Shown here in pieces: positions 25,266 to 33,505 of a DNA stretch of 64,000 nucleotides (positions within the stretch are counted from its first letter, which is position 1; each line of letters starts with the position of its first letter). The DNA is from ZC4RG36 sp964652205 (GTDB lineage: Bacteria > Chloroflexota > Anaerolineae > Aggregatilineales > Phototrophicaceae), in the NCBI GenBank assembly GCA_964652205.1, contig CAZZAO010000002.1, forward strand, positions 1-64,000. The letters are read 5' to 3'. The translations under genes were made by a program, and so were the position numbers. Under the pieces are notes generated by a model, which saw nothing but the letters and a program-made list of their open reading frames with translations, had not been told where the DNA came from and searched no databases.

Positions 25266-25577
25266 TCAGGCCGATGGCGCATCGAGCCGTTCGCCGAAGA
25301 AACGGTGATAATCGCCTAACCAGCGCGCGGCGTGCGCCAGTGGAATCGGGGCCAGAGTCAGCCAGTGAACCCGCCCTTCGCGCCGCCGCGTCAGCAGACC
25401 GGCATCCTCAAGCACGCGGACGTGGCGCGAGATCGCAGGCAGCGACAGGGCAAACGGCGCGGCCAGCTCGGAGACACAGGTTTCGCCCTGCGCCAGCCGG
25501 GTCAGCATGGCGCGGCGCACCGGGTCGGACAGCGCCGAGAAAATTACGTCGAGATCGTCGGAATCGAAGGGCTGCAT
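25266..25577 (-). CDS. ArsR-family winged-helix regulator
   Basis: A 103-residue DNA-binding protein. It shows FSALSDPVRRAMLTRLAQGE, CVSELAAPFALSLPAISRHVRVLEDAGLL in the recognition region, and the wing RRREGRVHWLTL. The metal-binding ELCVCDL motif of ArsR/SmtB is absent, so it is more like the SdpR/organic-ligand branch. It is divergent from the membrane-HTH gene at 25706, which it could regulate. Convergent with galK. Confidence 0.9.
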   Translation of the reverse strand: MQPFDSDDLDVIFSALSDPVRRAMLTRLAQGETCVSELAAPFALSLPAISRHVRVLEDAGLLTRRREGRVHWLTLAPIPLAHAARWLGDYHRFFGERLDAPSA

Positions 25578-25640
25578 GGTCGTCGGGAACCTTTTCTGCC
25601 GCTCGGCAGTGGACTGGTAACGATCTCAAAGTTCAGGCGC

Positions 25641-25646
25641 TATAAT
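25641..25646 (+). promoter_or_regulatory. Consensus -10 box upstream of the membrane-HTH gene
   Basis: A perfect TATAAT with only a weak -35 (TAACGA at 25618). It lies in the divergent interval with the ArsR gene, whose product could act here. Confidence 0.4.
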
Positions 25647-25705
25647 GGAGTCTGTGCGCTCACGCCTGGCGCAGAGACACTTCTGTCGGTCAGACAGGAA
25701 CCTAA

Positions 25706-26272
25706 ATGTTCGTCTATATCGCTTTTTTCGTCGGTCTGGCGCTGCTGTTCAAGGGGCCGTTTCGTATCGCGGGCCGCAACGTCTCGCGGCAGATCAGCCG
25801 ACGCAGCGCCTTCACGCTCATGCTTCCGCTGGTCGTCAGTCTCGTCCTGAGCTTTTGCGGCGGGCTGACAATCGCCAGCAGTAATCCCGACCAGCTCGAC
25901 TATAACGCGCTCATGAACGTCGCCGAGCAGGTTTACACCATTGGCGCAATTCTACTGATCTTCGTCGTTGCCTTCGTCGTCTACCAGATTTATACCCTGC
26001 CGAAATCCGCTCCGCTGACCTCGCCTGAGGCGCGGTTCGCGGCGACTCCGGCAGCCAGTAGCGCCTACAATCCGCCGAACGTCATGACTCCAGCGGAAGC
26101 GGCCACCTATCTCCGTATCTCCGAGGCGCAGGTGCGCGAGTTGATCGACGCCGGCCAGATTCCGGCAGCGCGCATCAGCAGCGATTATCGCATCGCTCGC
26201 ATCGCCCTCGACGACTTCCTTAGCCACAACAAAGCCGACGACAACGAGGACTTCGCCGAGTTCAGGAATTAA
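25706..26272 (+). CDS. Membrane-tethered helix-turn-helix (excisionase/MerR-like) protein
   Basis: A 188-residue protein with three hydrophobic segments: about 1-15 (MFVYIAFFVGLALLF), 37-58 (TLMLPLVVSLVLSFCGGL) and 76-96 (VYTIGAILLIFVVAFVVY). A Pro/Ala-rich linker leads to a C-terminal excisionase-type DNA-binding domain at about 125-175 (MTPAEAATYLRISEAQVRELIDAGQIPAARI, IALDDFL). The combination suggests a DNA-binding domain held at the membrane. The target and signal are unknown. The terminal tail is acidic. Confidence 0.8.
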   Translation: MFVYIAFFVGLALLFKGPFRIAGRNVSRQISRRSAFTLMLPLVVSLVLSFCGGLTIASSNPDQLDYNALMNVAEQVYTIGAILLIFVVAFVVYQIYTLPKSAPLTSPEARFAATPAASSAYNPPNVMTPAEAATYLRISEAQVRELIDAGQIPAARISSDYRIARIALDDFLSHNKADDNEDFAEFRN

Positions 26273-26310
26273 AGGACTGCGGGCCGAGGAGCGCGAAACC
26301 GCCCCATGAG

Positions 26311-26387
26311 GGGACTGAGGACTGAGTAAAACACAGGCAACTGGCGTATCTTTTACTCAGTCCTCATCGCTCAGTCCTCAGTCCTCT
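26311..26387. repeat. Heptad-type inverted repeat between convergent genes
   Basis: GAGGACTGAGTAAAA at 26317-26331 is perfectly complementary to TTTTACTCAGTCCTC at 26351-26365, with a 19-base loop. Further CTCAGTCCTCAGTCC units continue to 26385, ending in T5. It fills the space between two convergent stops, and so may also act as a bidirectional terminator. Confidence 0.85.
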
Positions 26388-26389
26388 TT

Positions 26390-27724
26390 TTACCCTTCGT
26401 AGTAGCTGTCGATCTTCGTCAGCGCGCGGTCGATGATATCGAGGCCGTCCTGAAGCTGCGCCTCAGTGATGTTGAGCGGCGGCGTGCTGAAAATCATGTT
26501 CCAGCGGGCGTAGGTGCTCATCCCGTCTTCCCGGAGCGACGCGCTGGCAACCTTCATCGGCTCGCTGAGCGGCACATTGAAATCACTCAGCGGCTCGCGC
26601 GTGTCGCGGTTCTTGACCAGCTCGATCACCTGATGCAGCCCCGTGCCGCGAATGTCGCCGATGATCGGGTGTTTCTCCGCCAGATCGACCAGCCCGCGGC
26701 GCAGCGACTTGCCCATCTCGCGCGAGCGCTCAATCAGGTTCTCGTCGCGGTAGACTTCAATCGTGGCGACCCCGGCGGCGCAGGCCAGCGTGTGCGCGCT
26801 GTAGGTCAGCCCGGCCATCAGCACATGGTTATCGAAGAACGCGGCGATCTCGTCGGTCACAATCGTCGCGCCGAGCGGGACATAACCACAGGTCACGCCT
26901 TTCGCAATCGCCATGATATCCGGCTGAATATCGGGATAGTGGTCGATGCCGAACCATTCGCCGGTCCGGCCAAAGCCGCTCATCACTTCGTCGTCGATGA
27001 ACAGCAGGTCGTACTTGCGGCAGATTTCGCCGATGCGCGACCAGAAAACCGGCGACGGCTGAAGGATGCCGCTCGTGCCGCTGTAGCCTTCGAGCATGAT
27101 GGCGGCAATCGTCTTCGGGCCTTCCATCAACACCTGATCTTCGATCAGGTCGGCGATAATCGCGTCGCCTTCTTCCTGCGTCCGCCCCTGATAAATCGGG
27201 CTGCGGTAGGCATACGGGTCGGGCATACGGACGATCCACGGCACGCCCGGCTCGTTGCCGATCCGGCGCGGGTCGCCGCCCGCCGTCATCGCGCCAAAAG
27301 TGGCGCCGTGATACGACTTGTAGCGCGTCATGATCTTGTCGCGTCCGGTGTACAGCCGCGCGATCTTCATCGCGTTCTCGGTCGCGTCGGTTCCGCCGTT
27401 GGTGAAGAAGGTCTTGGTCAGCTTGCCCGGCGTCACTTCCGCCAGCAGCTCGCCGAGCCGACCGCGCGGCTCGGTGGCAAAGCTCGGATTGACGTAGCAC
27501 AGTTTGGCCGCCTGCTCCTGAATCGCCTTGACGACGTGCGGGTGGCTGTGGCCGATGTTGACGTTGACGAGCTGCGATGACCAGTCGAGGTAGCGCTTGC
27601 CGGTGCTGTCCCAGATATAAGCGCCTTCAGCCCGCTCATAGACCATCGGGTTCCACGCGCCCTGCGCCTGCCAGCTTGCCAGCGTATAGTCTTTGTTCTG
27701 CTGAACAATGTCTGCCGTAACCAT
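26390..27724 (-). CDS. Class III PLP-dependent aminotransferase (omega-amino acid/taurine type)
   Basis: A 443-residue fold-type I aminotransferase. Visible: FFTNGGTDATENAMKIAR, SYHGATFGAM, LLFIDDEVMSGFGRTG (Asp245 binds the pyridine nitrogen) and AIAKGVTCGYVPLGA with the PLP lysine K275. The start at 27724 has GGGAG upstream and gives the usual length. Sequence character is closest to taurine/beta-alanine/omega-amino-acid:pyruvate or 2-oxoglutarate transaminases; the exact donor cannot be fixed. The stop codon directly abuts the repeat element at 26311. Confidence 0.9.
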   Translation of the reverse strand: MVTADIVQQNKDYTLASWQAQGAWNPMVYERAEGAYIWDSTGKRYLDWSSQLVNVNIGHSHPHVVKAIQEQAAKLCYVNPSFATEPRGRLGELLAEVTPGKLTKTFFTNGGTDATENAMKIARLYTGRDKIMTRYKSYHGATFGAMTAGGDPRRIGNEPGVPWIVRMPDPYAYRSPIYQGRTQEEGDAIIADLIEDQVLMEGPKTIAAIMLEGYSGTSGILQPSPVFWSRIGEICRKYDLLFIDDEVMSGFGRTGEWFGIDHYPDIQPDIMAIAKGVTCGYVPLGATIVTDEIAAFFDNHVLMAGLTYSAHTLACAAGVATIEVYRDENLIERSREMGKSLRRGLVDLAEKHPIIGDIRGTGLHQVIELVKNRDTREPLSDFNVPLSEPMKVASASLREDGMSTYARWNMIFSTPPLNITEAQLQDGLDIIDRALTKIDSYYEG

Positions 27725-27873
27725 CCTGAGCTCCCTTAAACGAATGTTCCATCGTGCCTCTATATTAAAGCAAAAGCGCCATTCGCCCAATGAACCAATC
27801 CCGACGCTGCGCGATCAAGGATGCTGCCGGCATTGAGCCGCTGGCAGCCACAGGCATTTTGTCTCCCTCGACC

Positions 27874-28494
27874 TTAGCGCCGCAGCATCTTGAGCGCGAT
27901 ATCGCGCCCGTAAGTCTGCGCCAGCGCAAAGAAAACCAGCAGCAGGCCGTCCTGCATCGCCGCCTGCGCCAGCGGGCCGAGATCAGCGCTGTCGAGGCCG
28001 AGTTCCGCCGCCAGCCCGCTGACGACGGCTTTCGCGCTGGCGTCGTCGCCGCACAGAAAAGCCGTCGCGGCGACCCCCTCGTTAAATTTCGGGTCGCGGA
28101 TCGTCTCCCACGTCATGGTATTGAAGCACTTGACGACGCGCGCGCCGGGAAGCTGCCGGGCGATGGCGTTCGACATTGACGGCGAATCGGCGGGCCGCGC
28201 GTGGCGAACATCATTCGTCGCGTCGATGACGATTTTGCCGTTCAGGTCGCCCATTTGCGCCAGCGCCCCCGCCACTGCGTCCGCCGGAAGGGCGATCACC
28301 AGCACCTCGCCAAAAGCCGCCGCGTCCACCAGGCTGACCGCGCGCGCATCCGGGCCGCTTTCAGCCAGCGCGGCCCTGGTTTTCGCGCTGTTCGGGTCGC
28401 GCGCGCCGTAGACAACCTTATGCTGGCCTTCCGCAGCCCATCGACTGCCGAGCGTGCCGCCGATATTGCCCGCGCCAAGAATCCCGATTTTCAT
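27874..28494 (-). CDS. NADPH:F420 reductase-like / NADP oxidoreductase family protein
   Basis: A 206-residue Rossmann protein beginning KIGILGAGNIGGTLGSRWAAEG with YGARDP as the NADP-phosphate-binding strand. Later come DATND and VVKCFNTMTWETI, the latter typical of the F420-dependent NADP oxidoreductase-like family. GGGAGAGG precedes the ATG. Many family members do not use F420 and act as NADP-dependent imine or unknown reductases. It lies in the same orientation as the aminotransferase, but 149 bases upstream. Confidence 0.88.
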   Translation of the reverse strand: MKIGILGAGNIGGTLGSRWAAEGQHKVVYGARDPNSAKTRAALAESGPDARAVSLVDAAAFGEVLVIALPADAVAGALAQMGDLNGKIVIDATNDVRHARPADSPSMSNAIARQLPGARVVKCFNTMTWETIRDPKFNEGVAATAFLCGDDASAKAVVSGLAAELGLDSADLGPLAQAAMQDGLLLVFFALAQTYGRDIALKMLRR

Positions 28495-28650
28495 ACTGGC
28501 CTCTCCCGTTGAAACGCTTTTGCGTCGATCATAAACCCAATCCGTGCGCTGTCTCACTGGAAAAATGGTCAGGGCGCGCCACGTTTACGGTGAACTATCC
28601 GCTTCGCCGGTACAATCAAAGCATCGTGTCCTGGCAGGACGGAGTGACCG

Positions 28651-29337
28651 ATGCGGCTGCAAGACCTCAACTGGATGGATGTCGAGCGCTATCTGGCGAC
28701 TGACGACCGAATCATTCTCATTACCGGAGCCACCGAACAGCACGCCTACCTGAGCCTGCTGACCGACATTCTGATTCCCGAAAAGCTGGCGCTGGCCGCC
28801 GCCGAACAGACTCAGGTGCTGATCGCCCCGCCGCTCAATTTCGGTGTCAGTGACTATTTCCTCGACTTCCCCGGCACGATCAGCATCAGCCAGCCTGTTT
28901 TCGACGCCGTGATGCTCGACGTCATCATGAGCCTGCTGCATCAGGGCTTCGAGGGCTTCTTCGTCCTCAACGGTCACGGCGGCAACAAAGTCCCGACGCG
29001 CTTTGCCGAGCTTCAGCAAGAAGGGGCAGCGCGGATCGCCTGGTACGACTGGTGGCGCAGCCCCGCTGTCAAGACCTTCAACGCCGAACATGGCCTTCGG
29101 TCAAACCACGCCAACTGGAGCGAGAATTTCCGCTTCAATCGCGTGGCCGACTCGCCCGGAGGCTCGAAACCCGACGTCAACCTCGACTACCGCGACAGCC
29201 TCTCCCCGCGCGAGCTGCTCGGCGATGGCAACTATGGCGGCGACTATCAGGCGGATGACGCGCTCATGGATCAGGTCTTTGGCCGCGTCGTCGCCGAAAT
29301 GGTCGGGATGATCGACGGGCTGAAAAGACAGGACTGA
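28651..29337 (+). CDS. Creatininase-family amidohydrolase
   Basis: A 228-residue protein of the creatininase/MftE fold. ITGATEQHAYLSLLTDILI corresponds to the family GSxEQHGxHLPxxTD metal motif, but the second His of EQHGxH is replaced, and FVLNGHGGNKV supplies the other conserved metal/substrate loop. The altered motif suggests a different substrate or weaker metal site. GGAG precedes the ATG. The stop codon TGA lies inside AGGACTGAGGG, a unit of the heptad repeat, so the last residues (RQD) are encoded by the repeat. Confidence 0.85.
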   Translation: MRLQDLNWMDVERYLATDDRIILITGATEQHAYLSLLTDILIPEKLALAAAEQTQVLIAPPLNFGVSDYFLDFPGTISISQPVFDAVMLDVIMSLLHQGFEGFFVLNGHGGNKVPTRFAELQQEGAARIAWYDWWRSPAVKTFNAEHGLRSNHANWSENFRFNRVADSPGGSKPDVNLDYRDSLSPRELLGDGNYGGDYQADDALMDQVFGRVVAEMVGMIDGLKRQD

Positions 29338-29414
29338 GGGCCAGGGACTGAGGCCTGAGTAAAAATCCGCGCGCCGGTTTTCACTCAGTCCTCATCGCTC
29401 AGTCCTCAGTCCTT
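29331..29414. repeat. Heptad-type inverted repeat between convergent genes
   Basis: GGACTGAGGGCCAGGGACTGAGGCCTGAGTAAAAA faces TTTTCACTCAGTCCTCATCGCTCAGTCCTCAGTCC across a short GC spacer. It overlaps the creatininase stop and ends against the stop of the DinB gene. The unit type is the same as at 26311. Confidence 0.85.
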
Positions 29415-29999
29415 TTATACTTCCAGCGCTTGCCGCAGCACTTCCCGGAACTGCGCCAGATGGCCGTCCATATGGCGGAAGCCATGAAGATAATTAGCGA
29501 CGGCGTTCAGGCGGCCATGCTTTTCCAGCGAGTTCGCGCTGCTGTCGCGGTAAATCTCAAGCAGCGGCCTATCCGGCCATGCATCCAGATACGCCAGACA
29601 AATCCGCTGGCACTCGTCGAGCCGCTGCATCACCTGCGCCTTGCTGGTCACGTCCTGCCAGCGTGGTTCGTAGCGCAGGCGCGGCTCGCGCCCGTAAACC
29701 ACACCGCGCGCCAGCAGTGAGCTAATGGCCGCGCTTTCCTCGGCGCTGGCCGTCGTGTGCAGCACCAGATGCGCCAGACTCCAGCCAATATGTTCCTCGC
29801 CCGGCAGCGCCGCCGGGTCGTTCGCGTCGGGGTCAAAGGGCAGGAATACCACCTGCTCATCATTGGCCGCCTCGACAATGGCGCGGATTTTGCCGAGCAG
29901 GTCGCGCGTCAGAGTCCGTAAATCGTCCACCGTATAATCTTGCGCGAACTGCTCCAACTTCATGGCATTCTCACGCACCGGAGCAAAATCAATCGTCAC
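29415..29999 (-). CDS. DinB-fold (DfsB/YfiT-like) protein
   Basis: A 194-residue four-helix-bundle protein. HIGWSLAHLVLHTTASAEE and FRHMDGHLAQFREVLRQALEV carry the histidines of the putative metal triad. The start is GTG at 29999 with AAGGAG upstream. Members of this fold act as thiol-transferases or unknown metal-dependent enzymes; no specific substrate can be given. Its stop codon abuts the repeat at 29331, and a further repeat lies upstream of its start. Confidence 0.82.
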   Translation of the reverse strand: MTIDFAPVRENAMKLEQFAQDYTVDDLRTLTRDLLGKIRAIVEAANDEQVVFLPFDPDANDPAALPGEEHIGWSLAHLVLHTTASAEESAAISSLLARGVVYGREPRLRYEPRWQDVTSKAQVMQRLDECQRICLAYLDAWPDRPLLEIYRDSSANSLEKHGRLNAVANYLHGFRHMDGHLAQFREVLRQALEV

Positions 30000-30019
30000 C
30001 GCAGAAACTCCTTCAATCA

Positions 30020-30118
30020 GTAGAACCGAGAGACGAGAAATGAGAACCGAGAAAAGACGAATGAGAGACGTAACCGATCTCTGTCTTTTTACTCGGTTCT
30101 CGGCTCTCGGCTCTCGGT
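30020..30118. repeat. Heptad-type repeat element (CTCGGTT units) in a divergent interval
   Basis: GAACCGAGAGACGAGAAATGAGAACCGAGAAAAGACG is complemented by CTTTTTACTCGGTTCTCGGCTCTCGGCTCTCGGTTCC after a short spacer. The unit type matches the array at 22573. The rest of 30000-30236 holds no gene; TACACT near 30182 may be the -10 of the next gene. Confidence 0.8.
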
Positions 30119-30236
30119 TCCCTGTTTAGAGCGGTCTGGCGCGCTGTTTCTTTCGAGTTTGGCCTTTCGAGAGGCCAATGCTACACTACCCGCCGAAAAA
30201 TGATGCCCTTCCCCCCGTGATCTCAGAGGCGCTGCC

Positions 30237-32249
30237 ATGCTCACAGCCGTTGAAAAAATGCTCTTCCTGCTGCTGGTCGTTCTATCGCTCGGCGCGGCCT
30301 ATGCTGGCTTCGAGCAGATGCTGCTGATTATCCGGCGCGGACACGGGGAACTCTATCTCGACCACCTGCCCGCGCGAGCGTGGCGCGCGCTGACCGTCTA
30401 TCTGACGCAGAATACGACTCTGCGCGCCCGCCCGATGACCAGCCTGTTTCACCTCGGCGTCGTCTGGGGCTTTACATGGTATTTCCTCGTCAACGTCGTT
30501 GACGTCGTCGAAGCTTTCACCCCCGGCTATCACTTCCTCGCCGATGCGCCCGCCCTGCGCGACCTGTACAACATCCTGAGCGACCTGCTCAGTGTCGCCG
30601 TCCTTGTCGGCATCATCTACTTCATTCTGCGCCGCTTCGTCCTCGGACAGCGCCGCGACCTGAGCTACCACGATAACGTTCTGCTCCATCCCGCCGTCCA
30701 CGCCGATCAAGTCACTCGTGACTCGGTCATCGTCGCCGTTTTCATCCTGATTCACGTCGGCGCGCGCTTCCTCGGCCAGTCGGTGCAGGTCGCCGCGACC
30801 AGCCCCGATCTGGCGCGCCCGTTCGCCACGCTGGTTGCGGTGATCTGGCGCGGCGCGTCGCCGGACGGCCTGCTGCTGGCGGAGCATCTGTTCTGGTGGA
30901 TCGCCCTCGGCGCAATCTTCCTCTTCATTCCCTACTTCCCACTCTCCAAGCACGCGCACCTGTTCATGGCTCCCATCAACTGGCTGACCCGACCGGAGCG
31001 TACCTCGCTCGGCGAGATGGAAAAACTCGACTTCGAGGACGACAACCTCGAACAGTTCGGCGCGAATAAGCTCGAAGACCTGAGCATGAAACAGTTGGTC
31101 GATGGCTTCGCCTGCATCATGTGCAACCGCTGTCAGGATGTCTGCCCGGCCTATACCACCGGCAAACAGCTTTCACCTGCCGCCTACGAGGTCAACAAGC
31201 GCTTTCTGTACAAGGATCAGATGGCCGGGCTGGCGGCAGGTGAAGAGTCGCCGCATCCGTTGATGGGTTTCGCCATCAGCGAGTCAGCCGTCTGGGGCTG
31301 CACGGCGTGTGGCGCGTGCATCGACATTTGTCCGGTCGGCAACGAGCCGATGCTCGACATCCTCGACATCCGCCGCGACGCCGTGCTGATGCAGGGCGAG
31401 TTCCCGCAGGCGCTGAAAGGCGCGTTCAACGGCATGGAGCGTCAGGGCAACCCGTGGCAGAGCAGCGAGAGTCGCTTCGCCTGGGCGAAGGATATGGACA
31501 TCCCGACGATTGACGACAACCCCGATTACGACATCCTCTACTGGACGGGCTGCGCCGTCAGCTACGACCCGCGCGCCCAGCTAACCGCCCGCGCGCTGGT
31601 CAAGGTGCTGCGCGCTGCCAGCGTCAACTTCGCCGTGTTGGGCGAGAGGGAGACCTGCACCGGCGACCCGGCTCGTCGCGCGGGCAAGGAAGACCTGTAT
31701 TTCGAGCTGGCGACTCAGAACGTCGAGACGCTCAACGAGGTCGCGCCAAAGCGGATCGTCGTCACCTGCCCGCACTGCTTCCACAATCTCGGCAGGGAAT
31801 ATCACCAGTTCGGCGGTCATTACGAGGTCATCCACCACACCGAATTGATCGAGGAACTGATCGGTCAGGGTCGCCTGCCGGAGAGCGTCCGCGAGAAGAA
31901 GTCATCCAACGTCACCTTTCACGATCCCTGCTATCTCGGACGGCATAATAACATCGTTGACGCGCCGCGCAACGCGCTCACCGGCGTCGGCGTCGATCTG
32001 ATCGAGATGCCGCGCCACGGCAAGAAGTCGTTCTGCTGCGGCGCGGGCGGTGCGCAGTTCTGGAAGGAAGAGGAACCCGGAACAGCAGCGGTCAACCTGA
32101 CGCGCTACGCCGAAGCGAAAGCCACCGGCGCAGAGACAGTCGCGGTCGGCTGCCCGTTCTGCGCGCAGATGTTCGAGACGGCCCGCGCCGCCGACCCGAC
32201 CGGCCCGGTCATCAAGGACGTCGCCGAATTGGTCGCCGAACGGCTATAG
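30237..32249 (+). CDS. Membrane-bound Fe-S oxidoreductase, HdrD/EtfD-like (NarI-like + 2x[4Fe-4S] + 2 CCG domains)
   Basis: A 670-residue fusion. The N-terminal 260 residues contain about five to six membrane helices resembling the cytochrome b / HdrE (NarI-like) subunit. A ferredoxin-like region holds two [4Fe-4S] motifs: CIMCNRCQDVCP (from C293) and CTACGACIDICP (from C355). Two CCG cysteine-rich domains follow (WTGCAVSYDPRAQ..ETCTGDP and FHDPCYLGRHN..SFCCGAGG). This layout matches EtfD-type proteins that pass electrons from electron-transfer flavoprotein to menaquinone during fatty or amino acid oxidation. No etfAB genes are in the window. It stands alone between a repeat and a toxin-antitoxin pair. 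Confidence 0.9.
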   Translation: MLTAVEKMLFLLLVVLSLGAAYAGFEQMLLIIRRGHGELYLDHLPARAWRALTVYLTQNTTLRARPMTSLFHLGVVWGFTWYFLVNVVDVVEAFTPGYHFLADAPALRDLYNILSDLLSVAVLVGIIYFILRRFVLGQRRDLSYHDNVLLHPAVHADQVTRDSVIVAVFILIHVGARFLGQSVQVAATSPDLARPFATLVAVIWRGASPDGLLLAEHLFWWIALGAIFLFIPYFPLSKHAHLFMAPINWLTRPERTSLGEMEKLDFEDDNLEQFGANKLEDLSMKQLVDGFACIMCNRCQDVCPAYTTGKQLSPAAYEVNKRFLYKDQMAGLAAGEESPHPLMGFAISESAVWGCTACGACIDICPVGNEPMLDILDIRRDAVLMQGEFPQALKGAFNGMERQGNPWQSSESRFAWAKDMDIPTIDDNPDYDILYWTGCAVSYDPRAQLTARALVKVLRAASVNFAVLGERETCTGDPARRAGKEDLYFELATQNVETLNEVAPKRIVVTCPHCFHNLGREYHQFGGHYEVIHHTELIEELIGQGRLPESVREKKSSNVTFHDPCYLGRHNNIVDAPRNALTGVGVDLIEMPRHGKKSFCCGAGGAQFWKEEEPGTAAVNLTRYAEAKATGAETVAVGCPFCAQMFETARAADPTGPVIKDVAELVAERL

Positions 32250-32257
32250 GCAATGAC

Positions 32258-32599
32258 TTACTCATTATCTACTTCGTCAAGCAAGTGTTGCAGGTCCTTA
32301 GGACCAATGTTCTCGCGCTCAGTCTTGGAATAAATAGTGAGGAGAACAATCGCATCAGCGGTTTGAAGGTAATACAGAACGCGAAAACCGCCGCGCTTGC
32401 CGCTCCTCGCACTTCGATTCTGGACACGGACTTTATAGACCGGACGACTGACACCGGGAACTTGATCGCCCGGTGTTTCACCGCTCGCAAGCTGCGCAAC
32501 TAATGGCTGCACATCGTCAGCAATATGCAGATATGCTTTCCGTAATCGCTTAAAATCGCGAGTGAACTGTGGCGAAAAAGTTACTCGCCGATCACTCAT
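32258..32599 (-). CDS. RelE/ParE-superfamily toxin
   Basis: A 113-residue protein with the RelE-type pattern: FTRDFKRLRKAYLHIADDVQPLVAQLASG, then VYKVRVQNRSARSGKRGGFRVLYYLQ and VVLLTIYSKTERENI. Toxins of this fold cut mRNA on the ribosome or poison gyrase. GGFRVLYY and IYSKTERE are the usual catalytic-face segments of the RelE branch. It overlaps the upstream antitoxin gene by 8 bases and is second in the operon. It lies tail to tail with the Fe-S oxidoreductase. Confidence 0.85.
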   Translation of the reverse strand: MSDRRVTFSPQFTRDFKRLRKAYLHIADDVQPLVAQLASGETPGDQVPGVSRPVYKVRVQNRSARSGKRGGFRVLYYLQTADAIVLLTIYSKTERENIGPKDLQHLLDEVDNE

Positions 32600-32855
32600 C
32601 CTCGGAAACAGCTTTCCAGAATTCTTCCTCGGTCAGCACGTCACCTCGAAGCGCTTCACGGTATCCCTGCTTAATTGCCGCGCGAATCGCGTCATCGTCG
32701 TCGTTGATATCTTCAAACAGCGGCATCTCGCCATGTGATGCTGCATCTGAATCAACGAGCGAGTGCATATACTCACGCATCGAAGTGAACCCACGTTTGT
32801 GTGCGAGTGCTTCGACTCTCTTGAGTTCGTCATCCGTGAAAATGTTTTCGACCAT
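32592..32855 (-). CDS. Antitoxin of the RelE-type pair
   Basis: An 87-residue acidic protein, start ATG at 32855 with GAGGT 4 bases upstream. The N-terminal part (ENIFTDDELKRVEALAHKRGFTSMREYMHSLV) looks like a ribbon-helix-helix or short DNA-binding module. The C-terminal part (FEDINDDDDAIRAAIKQGYREALRGD) resembles toxin-neutralising tails. Usual role: neutralise the toxin and repress the operon. The last residues SEDE are encoded in the overlap with the toxin start. Confidence 0.8.
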   Translation of the reverse strand: MVENIFTDDELKRVEALAHKRGFTSMREYMHSLVDSDAASHGEMPLFEDINDDDDAIRAAIKQGYREALRGDVLTEEEFWKAVSEDE

Positions 32856-32874
32856 AGCTACCTCACTTGAGTCC

Positions 32875-32880
32875 ATTATA
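32875..32880 (-). promoter_or_regulatory. -10 box of the toxin-antitoxin operon
   Basis: A perfect TATAAT on the minus strand, 19 bases before the antitoxin ATG. No good -35 was found at the normal spacing. Confidence 0.5.
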
Positions 32881-32882
32881 GC

Positions 32883-33047
32883 TCAGACAATTGCGGCGGA
32901 TTTAGACGAATTTAGCCTGACGGCCCGACGAATGTTACCGTCGAGATCGCGGAAGCAGAACTGCGCCGGCACAGGATCCGGCACGCTGACATTCAGTGAG
33001 GCCAGCTCCAACACCTGGAACCGTCGATAAAACGCTTCTGCGCTAGA
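32883..33047 (-). pseudogene. Possible C-terminal relic of a VOC/glyoxalase-like protein
   Basis: The minus strand reads AEAFYRRFQVLELAS, then VPDPVPAQFCFRDLDGNI, before a stop at 32883. The pattern DLDGN near the end resembles the last strand of VOC (glyoxalase/bleomycin-resistance) domains. The frame is closed upstream by a stop and has no start. It may be a decayed gene end; the match is short. Confidence 0.25.
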
Positions 33048-33118
33048 ATCGGCCTATCGACCAATACCGCGATGCCGACATCATCGCCCGCGATTCGCGC
33101 GACCGGGAAGGGAAAGCC

Positions 33119-33415
33119 ATGCCGTCCAACCTGCCTCTGACGTTCCCGATGATCTTTTTCGTCGGGTTCATTGTCATTTTCATCATTGCCATCATCGCCG
33201 GGCTGGCTGTGCGCGGACAGCGATCACGCCAGCAGCGCGAAGCCGCCGAACGCGGGATGATGACGCTGCTCACCTGCTGGCTGTGCGGCAGGGTGCTCGA
33301 AGCCGCCACGCTGTGGACGTATCGCAGCCATCTCGCCCTCCGACGCGGCGGACGAGCAGAAGCCGTCGGCGCGGTACGCTGCGTGGACTGCGGGCACATC
33401 GACCTGTTCTCGTAG
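33119..33415 (+). CDS. Small membrane protein with a CxxC...CxxC zinc-ribbon-like tail
   Basis: A 98-residue protein. One N-terminal membrane helix (about 8-30, FPMIFFVGFIVIFIIAIIAGLAV) is followed by a basic QRSRQQRE stretch. The C-terminal region has CWLCG (about 53-57) and CVDCG (about 88-92), spaced like a zinc ribbon. AAGGGAAA precedes the ATG. I do not recognise the family. A CTAGAATC box at 33048 may serve as -10. Confidence 0.7.
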   Translation: MPSNLPLTFPMIFFVGFIVIFIIAIIAGLAVRGQRSRQQREAAERGMMTLLTCWLCGRVLEAATLWTYRSHLALRRGGRAEAVGAVRCVDCGHIDLFS

Positions 33416-33505
33416 CGCAAAGTGCGTTCGCGCAGAGAATGCTATGCTATCGACATCTGGCGCAGCGATTCAACGCCTGCGCCCTGAACCGAAAGGACGT
33501 CGATC

